From Gluconobacter sp. P1C6_b (GTDB lineage Bacteria; Pseudomonadota; Alphaproteobacteria; Acetobacterales; Acetobacteraceae): a stretch of DNA of 64,000 nucleotides. Every line of letters starts with the position of its first letter. Position 1 is the stretch's first letter. Location: assembly GCF_018811945.1 (NCBI RefSeq), contig NZ_JACRVU010000002.1, forward strand, positions 124,001-188,000, written 5' to 3'. Shown in pieces: positions 54,387 through 62,977 of this stretch. The notes under the pieces were generated by a model. That model did no database searches. It was not told the origin of the DNA and saw only the letters and a list, made by a program, of their open reading frames with translations. Made by a program: the position numbers and the translations under genes.

Positions 54387-54435
54387 GAGGACTAACTCCC
54401 GTTCTGTTCAAGATTTTCCGGAAGGCGAGGCTGGC

Positions 54436-54900
54436 ATGCAGTCAACATTGAGCGGCCGTGGGGGCGCCATCCTGGCCAGCGGTCTCGTTCTGGCGATTGC
54501 CGGAACATTCCTCGTCTACGGCAATGCCCTGCGCAAGGGACCTGATTTTCAGGGCGAGATCCTGCACGCGGCCTTTAATTCCGCGAATGGCCTTCACACG
54601 GGGGCGAATGTCGATCTTGCAGGCGTGCCTGTCGGGCGTGTCGTCTCCATCACGCTCGATCCCCGGACGCAGATGGCCGACGTGGCCTTTACGGTGGACC
54701 AGCGCCTGCACCTTCCCGTGGATACGGCCGTAGGCATCGGTGCGCCGACCATGACGGCGGACAATGCGTTGCAGATCCAGCCCGGCCATTCCCGCACGAC
54801 ACTGTCCGGCGAAGGCAAGATCACCGATACGCGGGATCAGCTTTCGCTGGAACAGCAGGTCAGCAATTACATCTTTGGTGGTGGCAAGCTGGATCAGTAA
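54436..54900 (+). CDS. mlaD: MlaD-like MCE-domain protein
   Basis: MlaD is the periplasmic-facing subunit of the Mla phospholipid transport system. The 154-residue product has an N-terminal membrane helix (residues 9-29), then one MCE domain: FNSANGLHTGANVDLAGVPVGRV and PTMTADNALQIQPG, with a C-terminal helix. Homohexameric assembly is known for the family. It is alone here without mlaE or mlaF, as also seen in some alphaproteobacteria. ATG 54436 is the natural start. Confidence 0.85.
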   Translation: MQSTLSGRGGAILASGLVLAIAGTFLVYGNALRKGPDFQGEILHAAFNSANGLHTGANVDLAGVPVGRVVSITLDPRTQMADVAFTVDQRLHLPVDTAVGIGAPTMTADNALQIQPGHSRTTLSGEGKITDTRDQLSLEQQVSNYIFGGGKLDQ

Positions 54901-54921
54901 GGTCCGGCCGCCACGCCGGGT

Positions 54922-55986
54922 TCAGTCGTTCAGCGGATAGGACGCCAGCAGCCGGCGCTGCTTGCGCCAGGAGTGGAGCATCGAGAACGCCCCCGATGTC
55001 TTCCATCCGCGCGCCCTGTTGGCGGCACCGATCAGGAACGTCTGACGGTAATGTGAGAACTGGGCGCGATAGGCTTCCCACAGCGTCGTGCGGCGGTCCC
55101 AGATATGGGTCGCTTCGGAGCCGACACCATTGATCTCGATGATCCGGAAGTTCTCGCCCCGGCGCAGATCCTCAATGGAAGCGGCTTTCACGTCCACCCG
55201 ACCGAAATGGAAATCCGGGATGTCCTTCATGATGGCGTCGAGGCGTGCGGTCAGCGCGTCCGTGGTGTCGGCGCGGCCGTCCCGGAAAACGGAACCCTTG
55301 CAGTGGTTGCCCGCGAAGACCAGCGGCATTTCCTCACCTTTGGCGAGGACGTTCTTTTCCTTGCCTGCCAGACGCGGCAGATAGATCTGCGGGACAAGAC
55401 CCATGCGCGGATCACGCAGGATCAATTCCTCGACCGTGGAGACACCATCACCCGTCAGGACCGGCGCTTCCTTGTAGGTAATCGAGGTGATGCGACCCCG
55501 GGGCTCATCGGGATGGCGGATATAAAACAGGCCGGCCTCGACGGGATAGGTGATGAGTTCCTGCGCCAGCATGTCCACGTCATCAGGGAACTGCGGCAGG
55601 ACGGCTTCGAGCTGTTCGCGGTTATGGACGAGCTTCACACCCGTGCCATTGCAGCCGATATCGGGCTTGATGACGACGGGGAAAGACAGGCCCTTGCGCT
55701 CCATGGCGTCCAGTGCCCGGCGGTCCGAGCCCTTACCACTGCGGAAGACGACGTAAGGGGCAATATAGGACTGTGCCGTGGAGCCCCCCATGTCGAGGAT
55801 GGAGGACTTGCTCTCGCCGCACAGGCCGCCGGTTTCGATACGCGGGTTGGCGGCGGTCGAGATGCTGAGGTCGCGGTATTTGATCCCCATGGCGATCCAG
55901 TACAGGACGATGGGGGTGTAGAAGATGGATCCGGGCCAGAATTCGAAAAGGGAGAGTGGGTTCTGGTCGGCTTCTGACTTGGACAT
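54922..55986 (-). CDS. ATP-grasp ligase of unknown substrate, with hydrophobic N-terminal segment
   Basis: The 354-residue protein has an ATP-grasp fold: VVIKPDIGCNGTGV (Lys107, glycine-rich loop), AQELITYPVEAGLFYI, and the metal ligands in FGRVDVKA and FRIIEINGVGSE (Glu284, Asn286). The fold is that of D-Ala-D-Ala ligase-like carboxylate-amine ligases. The N-terminus contains EFWPGSIFYTPIVLYWIAMGI (about 15-35), enough to touch or span the membrane. The substrate is unknown. It follows a DedA gene by 5 bases, and neighbours serve the envelope, so a lipid or wall substrate is plausible. A longer frame to 56712 is the shadow of dedA. Confidence 0.8.
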   Translation of the reverse strand: MSKSEADQNPLSLFEFWPGSIFYTPIVLYWIAMGIKYRDLSISTAANPRIETGGLCGESKSSILDMGGSTAQSYIAPYVVFRSGKGSDRRALDAMERKGLSFPVVIKPDIGCNGTGVKLVHNREQLEAVLPQFPDDVDMLAQELITYPVEAGLFYIRHPDEPRGRITSITYKEAPVLTGDGVSTVEELILRDPRMGLVPQIYLPRLAGKEKNVLAKGEEMPLVFAGNHCKGSVFRDGRADTTDALTARLDAIMKDIPDFHFGRVDVKAASIEDLRRGENFRIIEINGVGSEATHIWDRRTTLWEAYRAQFSHYRQTFLIGAANRARGWKTSGAFSMLHSWRKQRRLLASYPLND

Positions 55987-55991
55987 TGCTG

Positions 55992-56537
55992 TTACTGGCT
56001 CACGGTCTGGAGACGGGCGATCAGGCGCCCGACGACAACGATACACAGGACAAACCCCGCCAGCCCGGCCCAGCGCCAGCCGCCCTGATGGGCGAGCAGC
56101 CAGCCCCCGACTCTCATGGCGAGCAGGAAAAGACATGTCGTCCAGACCAGCGTAGCCAGAACTGCGGTCATGGCAAAGGGAAGGAACGGCGCGCGGAAGA
56201 AACCGCAGGCCGTATAGAGCGGCAGCCTGGCGCCGGGCACGAAACGGGAGATGGCCACGACGCGGATGACGTTCGTGCTGAACCAGTCCTGTGTGCGTTC
56301 GCGTTTGGGAAGGGTCAGGAACCGCTTGAGATAGGGCCAGCGGGCACCGGCGGCGCCAAGCCCGTACAGGCCCATGTCCCCGACCGCCACTCCGAAATAG
56401 AGTGCCCCGAGCGCCAGCGGAATGCTGACTTCTCCAGCGCGGGCGGCAATGGCGGAAAGCACGGTTGCCACGTCTTCGAGAATGAAGGTGCCGACAATGA
56501 TGGTGGCTGCCTTCAGCCAGGCTGGCTGCGAGGCCAT
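55992..56537 (-). CDS. DedA/VTT-family membrane protein
   Basis: The 181-residue membrane protein has the DedA (SNARE-associated) core: GTFILEDVATVLSAIAA, GDMGLYGLGA and the motif RFVPGARLPLYTACGFF. Some DedA family members are undecaprenyl phosphate translocases, a link to uppP nearby. The family member here is not identified. ATG 56537 is chosen; GTG 56558 is an in-frame alternative. Its stop is 5 bases before the ATP-grasp start, so the two form an operon. Confidence 0.85.
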   Translation of the reverse strand: MASQPAWLKAATIIVGTFILEDVATVLSAIAARAGEVSIPLALGALYFGVAVGDMGLYGLGAAGARWPYLKRFLTLPKRERTQDWFSTNVIRVVAISRFVPGARLPLYTACGFFRAPFLPFAMTAVLATLVWTTCLFLLAMRVGGWLLAHQGGWRWAGLAGFVLCIVVVGRLIARLQTVSQ

Positions 56538-56680
56538 GGCGGGGCCGATGGCGATCACGAGTGGGGAGGTTCCATGAACATTGAGGCGCCGGTTTCGCAC
56601 GCCAGCGCGCCAACGACAATCTTGCCCTGCCATATTTCGGTGAGAATGACCTGCCACACTCCTGCGGAGGCTGGTGATCC
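56538..56680. promoter_or_regulatory. Divergent gap between dedA and mltB-like gene
   Basis: The 143-bp gap contains no supported gene and no clear promoter. GGAGG at 56666-56670 serves the plus-strand gene. Confidence 0.3.
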
Positions 56681-57736
56681 GTGCTGCGGATTGCTAGCGT
56701 ATGTCCTATCATTTCTACCCGTAAGGGACTGGTCCTGACCGTGCTTCAAAGACGCCATCTGCTTGCCGCCCTGACTTCCGTTGCCGGTTCGGCGGTAGCC
56801 GGGATTTCATCCGCCAATGCGCAGGGCCGCGTGCAGAGTTATGGCGCTTTTCTCGAGAGTGTCCGGGCACAGGCACTGGCGCAGGGCCTTTCGCCTTCGA
56901 TCGTCTCGCAAGCCCTCAGCCTGACGACGCAGCCTAACGCCTCCGTGCTCAAGCTGGACCGTCACCAGCCGGAGTTCACCCTGACCTGGGCGCAGTATCG
57001 TGATCGCGTTCTGCCGGAGTCGCGGTTTGCGAAAGGGCGGACCGTTTACGCCGCTCAGCAGTCTGTGATGTCTCCCGTCAGCGCGCGCTTCGGATGCGAT
57101 GACCGCGCCGTCATGGGGATCTGGGGCCTCGAGTCGGGGTTTGGCGCGCATGACGGGACGTATTCCGTCATCGATGCGCTGGCGACGCTGGCCTTTGACG
57201 GACGCCGTTCTGCCTTCTTTCGCAACGAGCTCATGAAGGCGCTTCAGATCCTCAATGACGGCGATATCGCTCCGGCGGCCATGATCGGCAGCTATGCGGG
57301 CGCCATGGGGCAGGCGCAGTTCATGCCCAGCGCCTATCTGCGCTACGCAGCGGACGGAGACGGAGACGGCAAGCGCAATATCTGGACGTCGGAGGCGGAT
57401 GTATTTGCCTCCATCGCCAATTATCTCGGCAAATGCGGCTGGCAGGTCAACGAGCCTTGGGGGCAGGAAGTCACCCTGACCAGGGTACTCGACAAGGCGG
57501 AAATCGGCCGGACCCGGCAGCGGACGCTGGGCGAGTGGATGGCGCTGGGCGTGCGTCGCGTGGATGGGACGGCATTCTCGCAGTCAAACGTTCAGGGCGC
57601 CGTCGTGCAGCCTGACGGTCCCAACACGCAGGCTTTCATGGTCTATCACAACTTCAACGTGATCCGCCGCTATAACCCCTCGGATTATTATGCTCTCGGC
57701 GTCGGGCTTCTGGGGACGGGCATTGTCTCTGCGTAA
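56681..57736 (+). CDS. mltB: Membrane-associated lytic murein transglycosylase (MltB family)
   Basis: The enzyme cleaves the glycan strand of peptidoglycan to an anhydro sugar. The 351-residue protein has the MltB motifs MGIWGLESGFG (catalytic Glu, residue 151), SYAGAMGQAQFMPS and DLANYLG-like IANYLGKCGW. A signal peptide contains QRRHLLAAL, which resembles a twin-arginine signal. GTG 56681 is used because GGAGG is 10 bases upstream; GTG 56741 would give a shorter, more usual signal. The stop overlaps the RlpA start region. Confidence 0.9.
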   Translation: MLRIASVCPIISTRKGLVLTVLQRRHLLAALTSVAGSAVAGISSANAQGRVQSYGAFLESVRAQALAQGLSPSIVSQALSLTTQPNASVLKLDRHQPEFTLTWAQYRDRVLPESRFAKGRTVYAAQQSVMSPVSARFGCDDRAVMGIWGLESGFGAHDGTYSVIDALATLAFDGRRSAFFRNELMKALQILNDGDIAPAAMIGSYAGAMGQAQFMPSAYLRYAADGDGDGKRNIWTSEADVFASIANYLGKCGWQVNEPWGQEVTLTRVLDKAEIGRTRQRTLGEWMALGVRRVDGTAFSQSNVQGAVVQPDGPNTQAFMVYHNFNVIRRYNPSDYYALGVGLLGTGIVSA

Positions 57737-58571
57737 ATACGGGGCCGCTCTGGCCCTTCTGCCGCTTCTTGCGGCCTGTCACCGTGAAGAACCGACGCCT
57801 GCCGCGCACCCGCATTACGAACTGGGACGTGCCTGGCGCGGAACGCACGGATGGTTCTATCCCAATGAGCAGTTCGACTATCACGTGACAGGTCTGGCAA
57901 CGCGGCAGCACGCACCGGCTGGCGGACTGATGGCGGATGGTGAGGCCTGGTCCGCGAACGGCATGACGGGCGCGCATCAGACGCTTCAGCTTCCGGCGAT
58001 CGTCAGTGTCCGCAATCTGCTGAACGGGCGGATCGTCCGCATCCGGCTGACCGATCGTGGCCCGGCGGATCCGGGGCGCATCATTGCGCTTTCTCCGAAG
58101 GCTGCGGATCTGCTGGGCATGACCGCGGATACGCCCGTTGAGGTCACGGAAGACGAAGCCGCCAGCCGCTCCCTGGCGGAAGGGCTGGGCAAGGCGCCTG
58201 CCCAGAACATTTCCGCGGCTCCTGTCGGGGAAGTCCGCGAGACATCCCTGAGTGACGGGTCTTCGCGGGTCTATGGGAACGACTCGTCCGCGGCGGCGTC
58301 CTCCGTTGCCGTGGGGCCGCTGCCCGCAACCTGGATGCAGGGCAGTCCGGGGCCATCGGAGTTGTATGTTCTGATGGGAATATTTTCCGGCCATGCGACG
58401 GCGGCGAGTGTTGCCATGCGGTGTGGCGGTACGGTTCTGCACGCCTCTGAAGGCGCAGGACTGGAATGGCGTGTTCTTGGCGGGCCCTATGCCGATATCG
58501 CACAGGCGGATGCGGCACTGGACCGCACCCGCCTGTGCGGGGTAGAGGGCGCGCGGATCATTGTGGAATGA
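57723..58571 (+). CDS. rlpA: RlpA-like septal ring lytic transglycosylase lipoprotein
   Basis: RlpA cuts naked glycan strands at the septum. The 282-residue product is a lipoprotein (LLPLLAAC, Cys19) with a double-psi beta-barrel containing RLTDRGPA and IIALSPKAADLLGM, and a C-terminal SPOR-like region (LYVLMGIFSGHATAA, WRVLGGPYADI). TTG 57723 is preferred because it places the signal peptide at the start and has GGGG seven bases upstream; ATG 57690 is in frame but would add 11 residues. Its stop overlaps an ATG of the next frame. Confidence 0.85.
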   Translation: MSLRKYGAALALLPLLAACHREEPTPAAHPHYELGRAWRGTHGWFYPNEQFDYHVTGLATRQHAPAGGLMADGEAWSANGMTGAHQTLQLPAIVSVRNLLNGRIVRIRLTDRGPADPGRIIALSPKAADLLGMTADTPVEVTEDEAASRSLAEGLGKAPAQNISAAPVGEVRETSLSDGSSRVYGNDSSAAASSVAVGPLPATWMQGSPGPSELYVLMGIFSGHATAASVAMRCGGTVLHASEGAGLEWRVLGGPYADIAQADAALDRTRLCGVEGARIIVE

Positions 58572-58609
58572 CGGCCGGTTGTGTGAAGGCCGTGGAACTG
58601 GGGACGAAC

Positions 58610-59842
58610 GTGCGGACTAGACGCTCTCTTTTCGGTGGGGTGGCAGGCATTGCGGCCTGTGCTTCTTTTGCGGGACCCCTGAAGGCGTTTGCCCGCCCGC
58701 ACCACCATGCGGCCCACGCCGCGAAAGCCGCGGCCGCCGCTGCGGCAGACGCTCCGGTCGGAACCCCTGCGAACACGCCCATCGGTCCGTTCGATACCGT
58801 GGCACGCTGGGCCTATGTCGTGGATTATGACACCGGCGCGGTCCTGCTCGACAAGGCGTCCGACGAGCGCATGGCGCCATCTTCGCTGACGAAGATGATG
58901 ACGGCCTATATCGTGTTCGGCATGCTTGCGACGGGGCGCATCCGTCTGGAACAGAGCCTGCCGGTCAGCGAAAAGGCCTGGCGCACGCAGGGCTCCAAGA
59001 TGTTCGTGCCGCTGGGCCAGAGCGTTCTGGTGTCCGACCTGATCCAGGGCATGCTGATCCAGTCCGGCAATGATGCCTGCATCGTTCTGGCTGAAGGTAT
59101 TGCAGGTTCGGAAGAGCGCTTCGTTGCGATGATGAACGAGGAAGCGCCGAAGCTCGGCATGATGAACTCGCATTTCGTCAATGTGACGGGTCTGCCGGCA
59201 GACGGGCACTACATGACGGCGCGCGATGTCGCGACGATCGCTTCGCATCTGATTCGCGATTTCCCGCAGTATTACCATTATTTCGGTGAGCTTGAGTTCA
59301 CCTACAACCACATCCGTCAGGGTAACCGGAACGTGCTGGTCGACAAGGGCCTCGCTGATGGCCTGAAGACCGGCCATACCGATGCGGGCGGTTTCGGCCT
59401 CTGCGCCAGTTCCAAGCGCAACGGCAACCGCGTCATCGTCGTGATCAATGGCACGTCGTCGAGCAATGAGCGCGCCCATGAGGGCGAGCGTCTGATGTCC
59501 TGGGCATTCGCCAATTTCGAGAACGCCACCCTGTTCCGTCGTGGGCAGGTCGTGGACTCCGCGCCGGTCTGGATGGGTGAACACCGTCAGGTCTCGCTGG
59601 TCGCAGGGGCCGATATCGTCATGACGCTCCCGGTGGGCTGGCAGCAGCGCTCCCATATCGGGGTGGATTATGCCTCTCCGGTGATTGCGCCGGTGACGAA
59701 GGGTCAGGTCTGCGGGGCGCTGGTGATTTCCGCGCCCAACATGGCCGATATCCGCGTGCCGCTGGAAGCTGGCGAATCGGTTGCGAAGCTTGGACTGGTC
59801 GCCCGCGCCATGACGCGTCTGGGCCATGGTCCCGCGCAGTAA
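58610..59842 (+). CDS. D-alanyl-D-alanine carboxypeptidase (PBP5/6 family)
   Basis: This penicillin-binding protein trims the terminal D-Ala of peptidoglycan side chains. The 410-residue product has SSLTKMM (SxxK), QSGNDAC (SxN) and DGLKTGHT (KTG), all in order. It has an N-terminal twin-arginine signal TRRSLFGGVAG, so it is probably Tat-exported, followed by a His/Ala-rich linker. GTG 58610 has GGGGA upstream; ATG 58568, overlapping the rlpA stop, is the alternative and would bury the Tat motif inside. No clear C-terminal amphipathic anchor is seen. Confidence 0.88.
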   Translation: MRTRRSLFGGVAGIAACASFAGPLKAFARPHHHAAHAAKAAAAAAADAPVGTPANTPIGPFDTVARWAYVVDYDTGAVLLDKASDERMAPSSLTKMMTAYIVFGMLATGRIRLEQSLPVSEKAWRTQGSKMFVPLGQSVLVSDLIQGMLIQSGNDACIVLAEGIAGSEERFVAMMNEEAPKLGMMNSHFVNVTGLPADGHYMTARDVATIASHLIRDFPQYYHYFGELEFTYNHIRQGNRNVLVDKGLADGLKTGHTDAGGFGLCASSKRNGNRVIVVINGTSSSNERAHEGERLMSWAFANFENATLFRRGQVVDSAPVWMGEHRQVSLVAGADIVMTLPVGWQQRSHIGVDYASPVIAPVTKGQVCGALVISAPNMADIRVPLEAGESVAKLGLVARAMTRLGHGPAQ

Positions 59843-59846
59843 GGGC

Positions 59847-60491
59847 ATGGCTGGAAAAGGACTGTTCATTACGCTTGAAGGCGGCGAGGGTGCCGGGAAA
59901 TCCACCCAGGCCCGCCTTCTGGCCGAGGCCCTGCGCGCGGAAAGGCATAAGGTTCTGCTGACGCGGGAGCCCGGTGGCACGCCGGGCGCGGAGGAAATCC
60001 GCAACCTGCTGCTGTTCGGGAAGGTTGATCTGTCCTGGCGGGCGGAAATCCTGATGCATATGGCCGCCCGGTCGGACCATCTCGACAACGCCATTCTGCC
60101 GGCGCTGGAGCGGGGCGAGATCGTGGTGTGTGACCGCTTCCATGATTCGACGCTGGCCTATCAGGGCTATGGCATCGGGCAGGGTGCGCCGGAGGTTCTG
60201 GCGTTCCTGAACGGTGCACGCAAACTCGTGGACTTCGAGCCGGATCTGACGCTGATGCTGGAGCTTCCCCGAACGCAGGCGCTCGCGCGTCTGAAAGCCC
60301 GGGGCGGCCAGACGGACCGTTACGAGGCTCAGGCGGAAGCGTTTCACGAACGCGTTCTGGCCGGGTTCGATGCGATTGCGTCCGCTGATCCGGCGCGTGT
60401 GAAACGTGTCGATGCAGGCCAGACGCCAGAGACCGTCAGCGCCGCGCTCCTGCAGGCCGTGCATGATATCCTGACGGTTCAGGGCGTGTGA
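59847..60491 (+). CDS. tmk: Thymidylate kinase
   Basis: Tmk phosphorylates dTMP to dTDP. The 214-residue product has the P-loop EGGEGAGKSTQ, the DRF motif in CDRFHDSTLAYQG and the LID region RLKARGGQTDRYE. The ATG at 59847 matches the usual MAGKGLFITLEGGEG opening, although its ribosome site is close; ATG 59826, overlapping the carboxypeptidase, is an alternative. The 3' end overlaps holB by 4 bases. Confidence 0.94.
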   Translation: MAGKGLFITLEGGEGAGKSTQARLLAEALRAERHKVLLTREPGGTPGAEEIRNLLLFGKVDLSWRAEILMHMAARSDHLDNAILPALERGEIVVCDRFHDSTLAYQGYGIGQGAPEVLAFLNGARKLVDFEPDLTLMLELPRTQALARLKARGGQTDRYEAQAEAFHERVLAGFDAIASADPARVKRVDAGQTPETVSAALLQAVHDILTVQGV

Positions 60492-61411
60492 GCGATCCGC
60501 GGCATACTCTGCATCTGTATGGCCATGCCGAGGCGGAAGCGACGTTCCGGCAGGCGCTGGCCGGTGGCAAGCTGCATCATGCCTGGCTGATCTGCGGTCC
60601 GGCAGGGATCGGCAAGGCAACGCTGGCCTTCCGTCTGGCGCGACTGCTTCTGAACGCGGAAAATCCGGACTCGTCGCAGGCACGGCGCATTGCAGCCGGA
60701 ACACACGGCGATCTGCTGGAAATCTCGCGGGCCGTGGACGAGAAAAAAGGCCGTCTGCGCGGTGAAATTACCGCCGCGGATGTGCGCCCGGTCCAGACGT
60801 TCCTGCACCATACGGCGACCGAAGGTGGCTGGCGCGTGGTGATCGTGGACGGGGCGGAATATCTGAACCGGTTCGCGGCCAACGCGCTGCTCAAGATCCT
60901 CGAAGAGCCACCTCCGCGCTGTGTCCTGCTGCTGACCACGTCCTCTCCGGGCGCACTCCTGCCCACGATCCGCAGCCGCTGCCGGATGCTCACACTGTCC
61001 GCGCTTTCGGACGCGGATATGCGCGCCGCACTCCCCGGCATTTCTGCGGATGTGTTGGCACGGGCGCATGGATCGCCAGGTCGGGCACTCTTTCTGTCGC
61101 ACGACCGGGACGGGGCGATTGCGTCATTTGTGGCGGAAATCCTCGGCGGACAGGTGCGTGCTTCGGAAACCATGGCCCTGAGTGAACGTATTGCAAGAGA
61201 GGCTGAAGGTTTCGCATTGCTCTGCGATTTGCTAGGCGAAGGACTGGCAGACCGTGCGCGCTCGGCAGCGCGGCGCGGGGATCTTGCAAAGGCCGATCTG
61301 GCGGCGCGGCAGTGTTCCGAACTGGACACGCTAAGGCGTCAGACCGAAGGCTTCAATCTGGACAAGGCCCAGGCCATCCGTCAGGCAGCGGAACTCGCTT
61401 CCGGCAGCTGA
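60488..61411 (+). CDS. holB: DNA polymerase III delta' subunit
   Basis: HolB is part of the clamp-loader complex that loads the beta clamp. The 307-residue product resembles AAA+ delta' proteins: WLICGPAGIGKATLAFRLA, NALLKILEEPPPRC and TIRSRCRMLTL. The P-loop region GPAGIGKAT is similar to Walker A but retains a lysine, as many delta' proteins do. It starts GTG 60488, overlapping tmk. The final helical domain is less conserved. Confidence 0.9.
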   Translation: MSDPRHTLHLYGHAEAEATFRQALAGGKLHHAWLICGPAGIGKATLAFRLARLLLNAENPDSSQARRIAAGTHGDLLEISRAVDEKKGRLRGEITAADVRPVQTFLHHTATEGGWRVVIVDGAEYLNRFAANALLKILEEPPPRCVLLLTTSSPGALLPTIRSRCRMLTLSALSDADMRAALPGISADVLARAHGSPGRALFLSHDRDGAIASFVAEILGGQVRASETMALSERIAREAEGFALLCDLLGEGLADRARSAARRGDLAKADLAARQCSELDTLRRQTEGFNLDKAQAIRQAAELASGS

Positions 61412-61426
61412 GATGGTCCGGGCGTT

Positions 61427-62977
61427 ATGAAACGAGTGGACATGACGCGGCGCTTCACCATCACGACCCCGATCTTCTATGTGAACGGCGCTCCGCATAT
61501 CGGGCATGCCTATACCTCCATCGCGGCCGACGTTCTGGCCCGCTTCCATCGCCTGAATGGCGAAGATGTGCTGTTCGTCAGCGGCACCGACGAGCATGGC
61601 CAGAAGGTCGAGCAGACGGCCGTGGCCAAAGGCATGGACCCGCAGGCCTATGCCGATGAGGTTTCGGCTTCCTTCCGCCAGATGCAGAAGGACATGGCGA
61701 TCTCGACCGACGAATTCATCCGCACGACCGAAGAGCGCCACAAGGGCGCGGCCAAGGCGCTGTGGGAGAAGGTTGCGGCGAACGGTCATATCTATCTGGG
61801 CGCCTATGAAGGCTGGTACTCCACGCGCGATGAAGCTTTCATCGGCGAGGACGAACTGGTCAAGAAGCCTGACGGGACGTTCGTGGCGCCCTCCGGTGCA
61901 CCGGTCGAGCGCGTCAAGGAGCCGTCCTATTTCTTCCGTCTGTCCGATTTTCAGGACCGGCTTCTGAAACTGTACGAAGACAACCCCGACTTCATCGGCC
62001 CTGTTGGTCCGCGTCGTGAAATCGAGAGCTTCGTCCGTCAGGGTCTGCGCGACCTGTCCGTCAGCCGCACGAGCTTCAGATGGGGCGTTCCGGTTCCCAA
62101 CGATCCGGACCATGTCATGTATGTCTGGTTCGACGCGCTGGCGAACTATCTGACGGCCGTGGGCTATCCCGACCTCGATGATCCGCGGGCGAAATTCTGG
62201 CCGGCGGATGTGCATGTGGTCGGCAAGGAAATCGCGCGTTTCCACTGCGTGTACTGGCCGGCCTTCCTGATGGCAGCGGGTATTGATCTACCGAAGAGCG
62301 TCTTCGCCCATGGCTGGTGGACGGTCGAGGGCGAGAAGATGAGCAAGTCTCTCGGCAATGTCCTCGACCCGAAAGCGCTCGCTGACGAGTTCGGACTGGA
62401 TGCGCTGCGCTTCTTCCTGATGCGCGAAGTACCGTTCGGCGGTGATTCCAACTTCAGCCGCCGCTCCATGATCACGCGCACGAATGTCGAACTGGCGAAC
62501 GATCTCGGCAATCTGTGCCAGCGTACGCTGAGCCAGGTGGCTCGGAATCTGAATGGCGTTCTGCCCGAACGCGGCACGCTGACCGAAGACGATCAGGCCA
62601 TGCTGGCGATGGTGACGCTTCTACCCACGATCATGTCCGAACAGATCGAGCGCAAGGCGATTACGGATGCGCTGGAGGAAGTCTGGAAAGTCATCCGCGC
62701 CGCCAACTCCTATATCGACCGTCAGGCGCCTTGGGCTCTGAAAAAGACCGATCCGGAGCGTATGGCGGATGTGCTGCGGGTTCTCGTGGACATGATCCGC
62801 GGAATCGCAACCATGCTTCAGCCTTTCATGCCGGACACGATGGCTAAGATGCTGACACAGCTCGGCGTGCAGGACGACGAACGGACATTCGCGGCTCTCG
62901 AAACGCCGCTGCCGGCGGGTCGCACGCTTCCCAAGCCGGAAGGTCTGTTCCCGCGCTTCGTCGAGGAAGAGGCATGA
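61427..62977 (+). CDS. metG: Methionyl-tRNA synthetase
   Basis: This class I synthetase charges tRNA-Met. The 516-residue product has the HIGH motif in PHIGHAYTSIAADVL and KMSKS in EGEKMSKSLGN, with the WFDALANYL substrate region. It lacks a C-terminal dimerisation domain, like many alphaproteobacterial MetRS. ATG 61427 is given; ATG 61442, five codons downstream, is an equally possible start (MTRRFTITTPIFYVN). It ends in a 4-base overlap with tatD. Confidence 0.95.
   Translation: MKRVDMTRRFTITTPIFYVNGAPHIGHAYTSIAADVLARFHRLNGEDVLFVSGTDEHGQKVEQTAVAKGMDPQAYADEVSASFRQMQKDMAISTDEFIRTTEERHKGAAKALWEKVAANGHIYLGAYEGWYSTRDEAFIGEDELVKKPDGTFVAPSGAPVERVKEPSYFFRLSDFQDRLLKLYEDNPDFIGPVGPRREIESFVRQGLRDLSVSRTSFRWGVPVPNDPDHVMYVWFDALANYLTAVGYPDLDDPRAKFWPADVHVVGKEIARFHCVYWPAFLMAAGIDLPKSVFAHGWWTVEGEKMSKSLGNVLDPKALADEFGLDALRFFLMREVPFGGDSNFSRRSMITRTNVELANDLGNLCQRTLSQVARNLNGVLPERGTLTEDDQAMLAMVTLLPTIMSEQIERKAITDALEEVWKVIRAANSYIDRQAPWALKKTDPERMADVLRVLVDMIRGIATMLQPFMPDTMAKMLTQLGVQDDERTFAALETPLPAGRTLPKPEGLFPRFVEEEA

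Noticed and set aside
55987-56712. N-terminal extension of the ATP-grasp frame
   Set aside because: The extra part overlaps dedA in another frame and is rich in His/Arg/Pro; dedA has the conserved family motifs.
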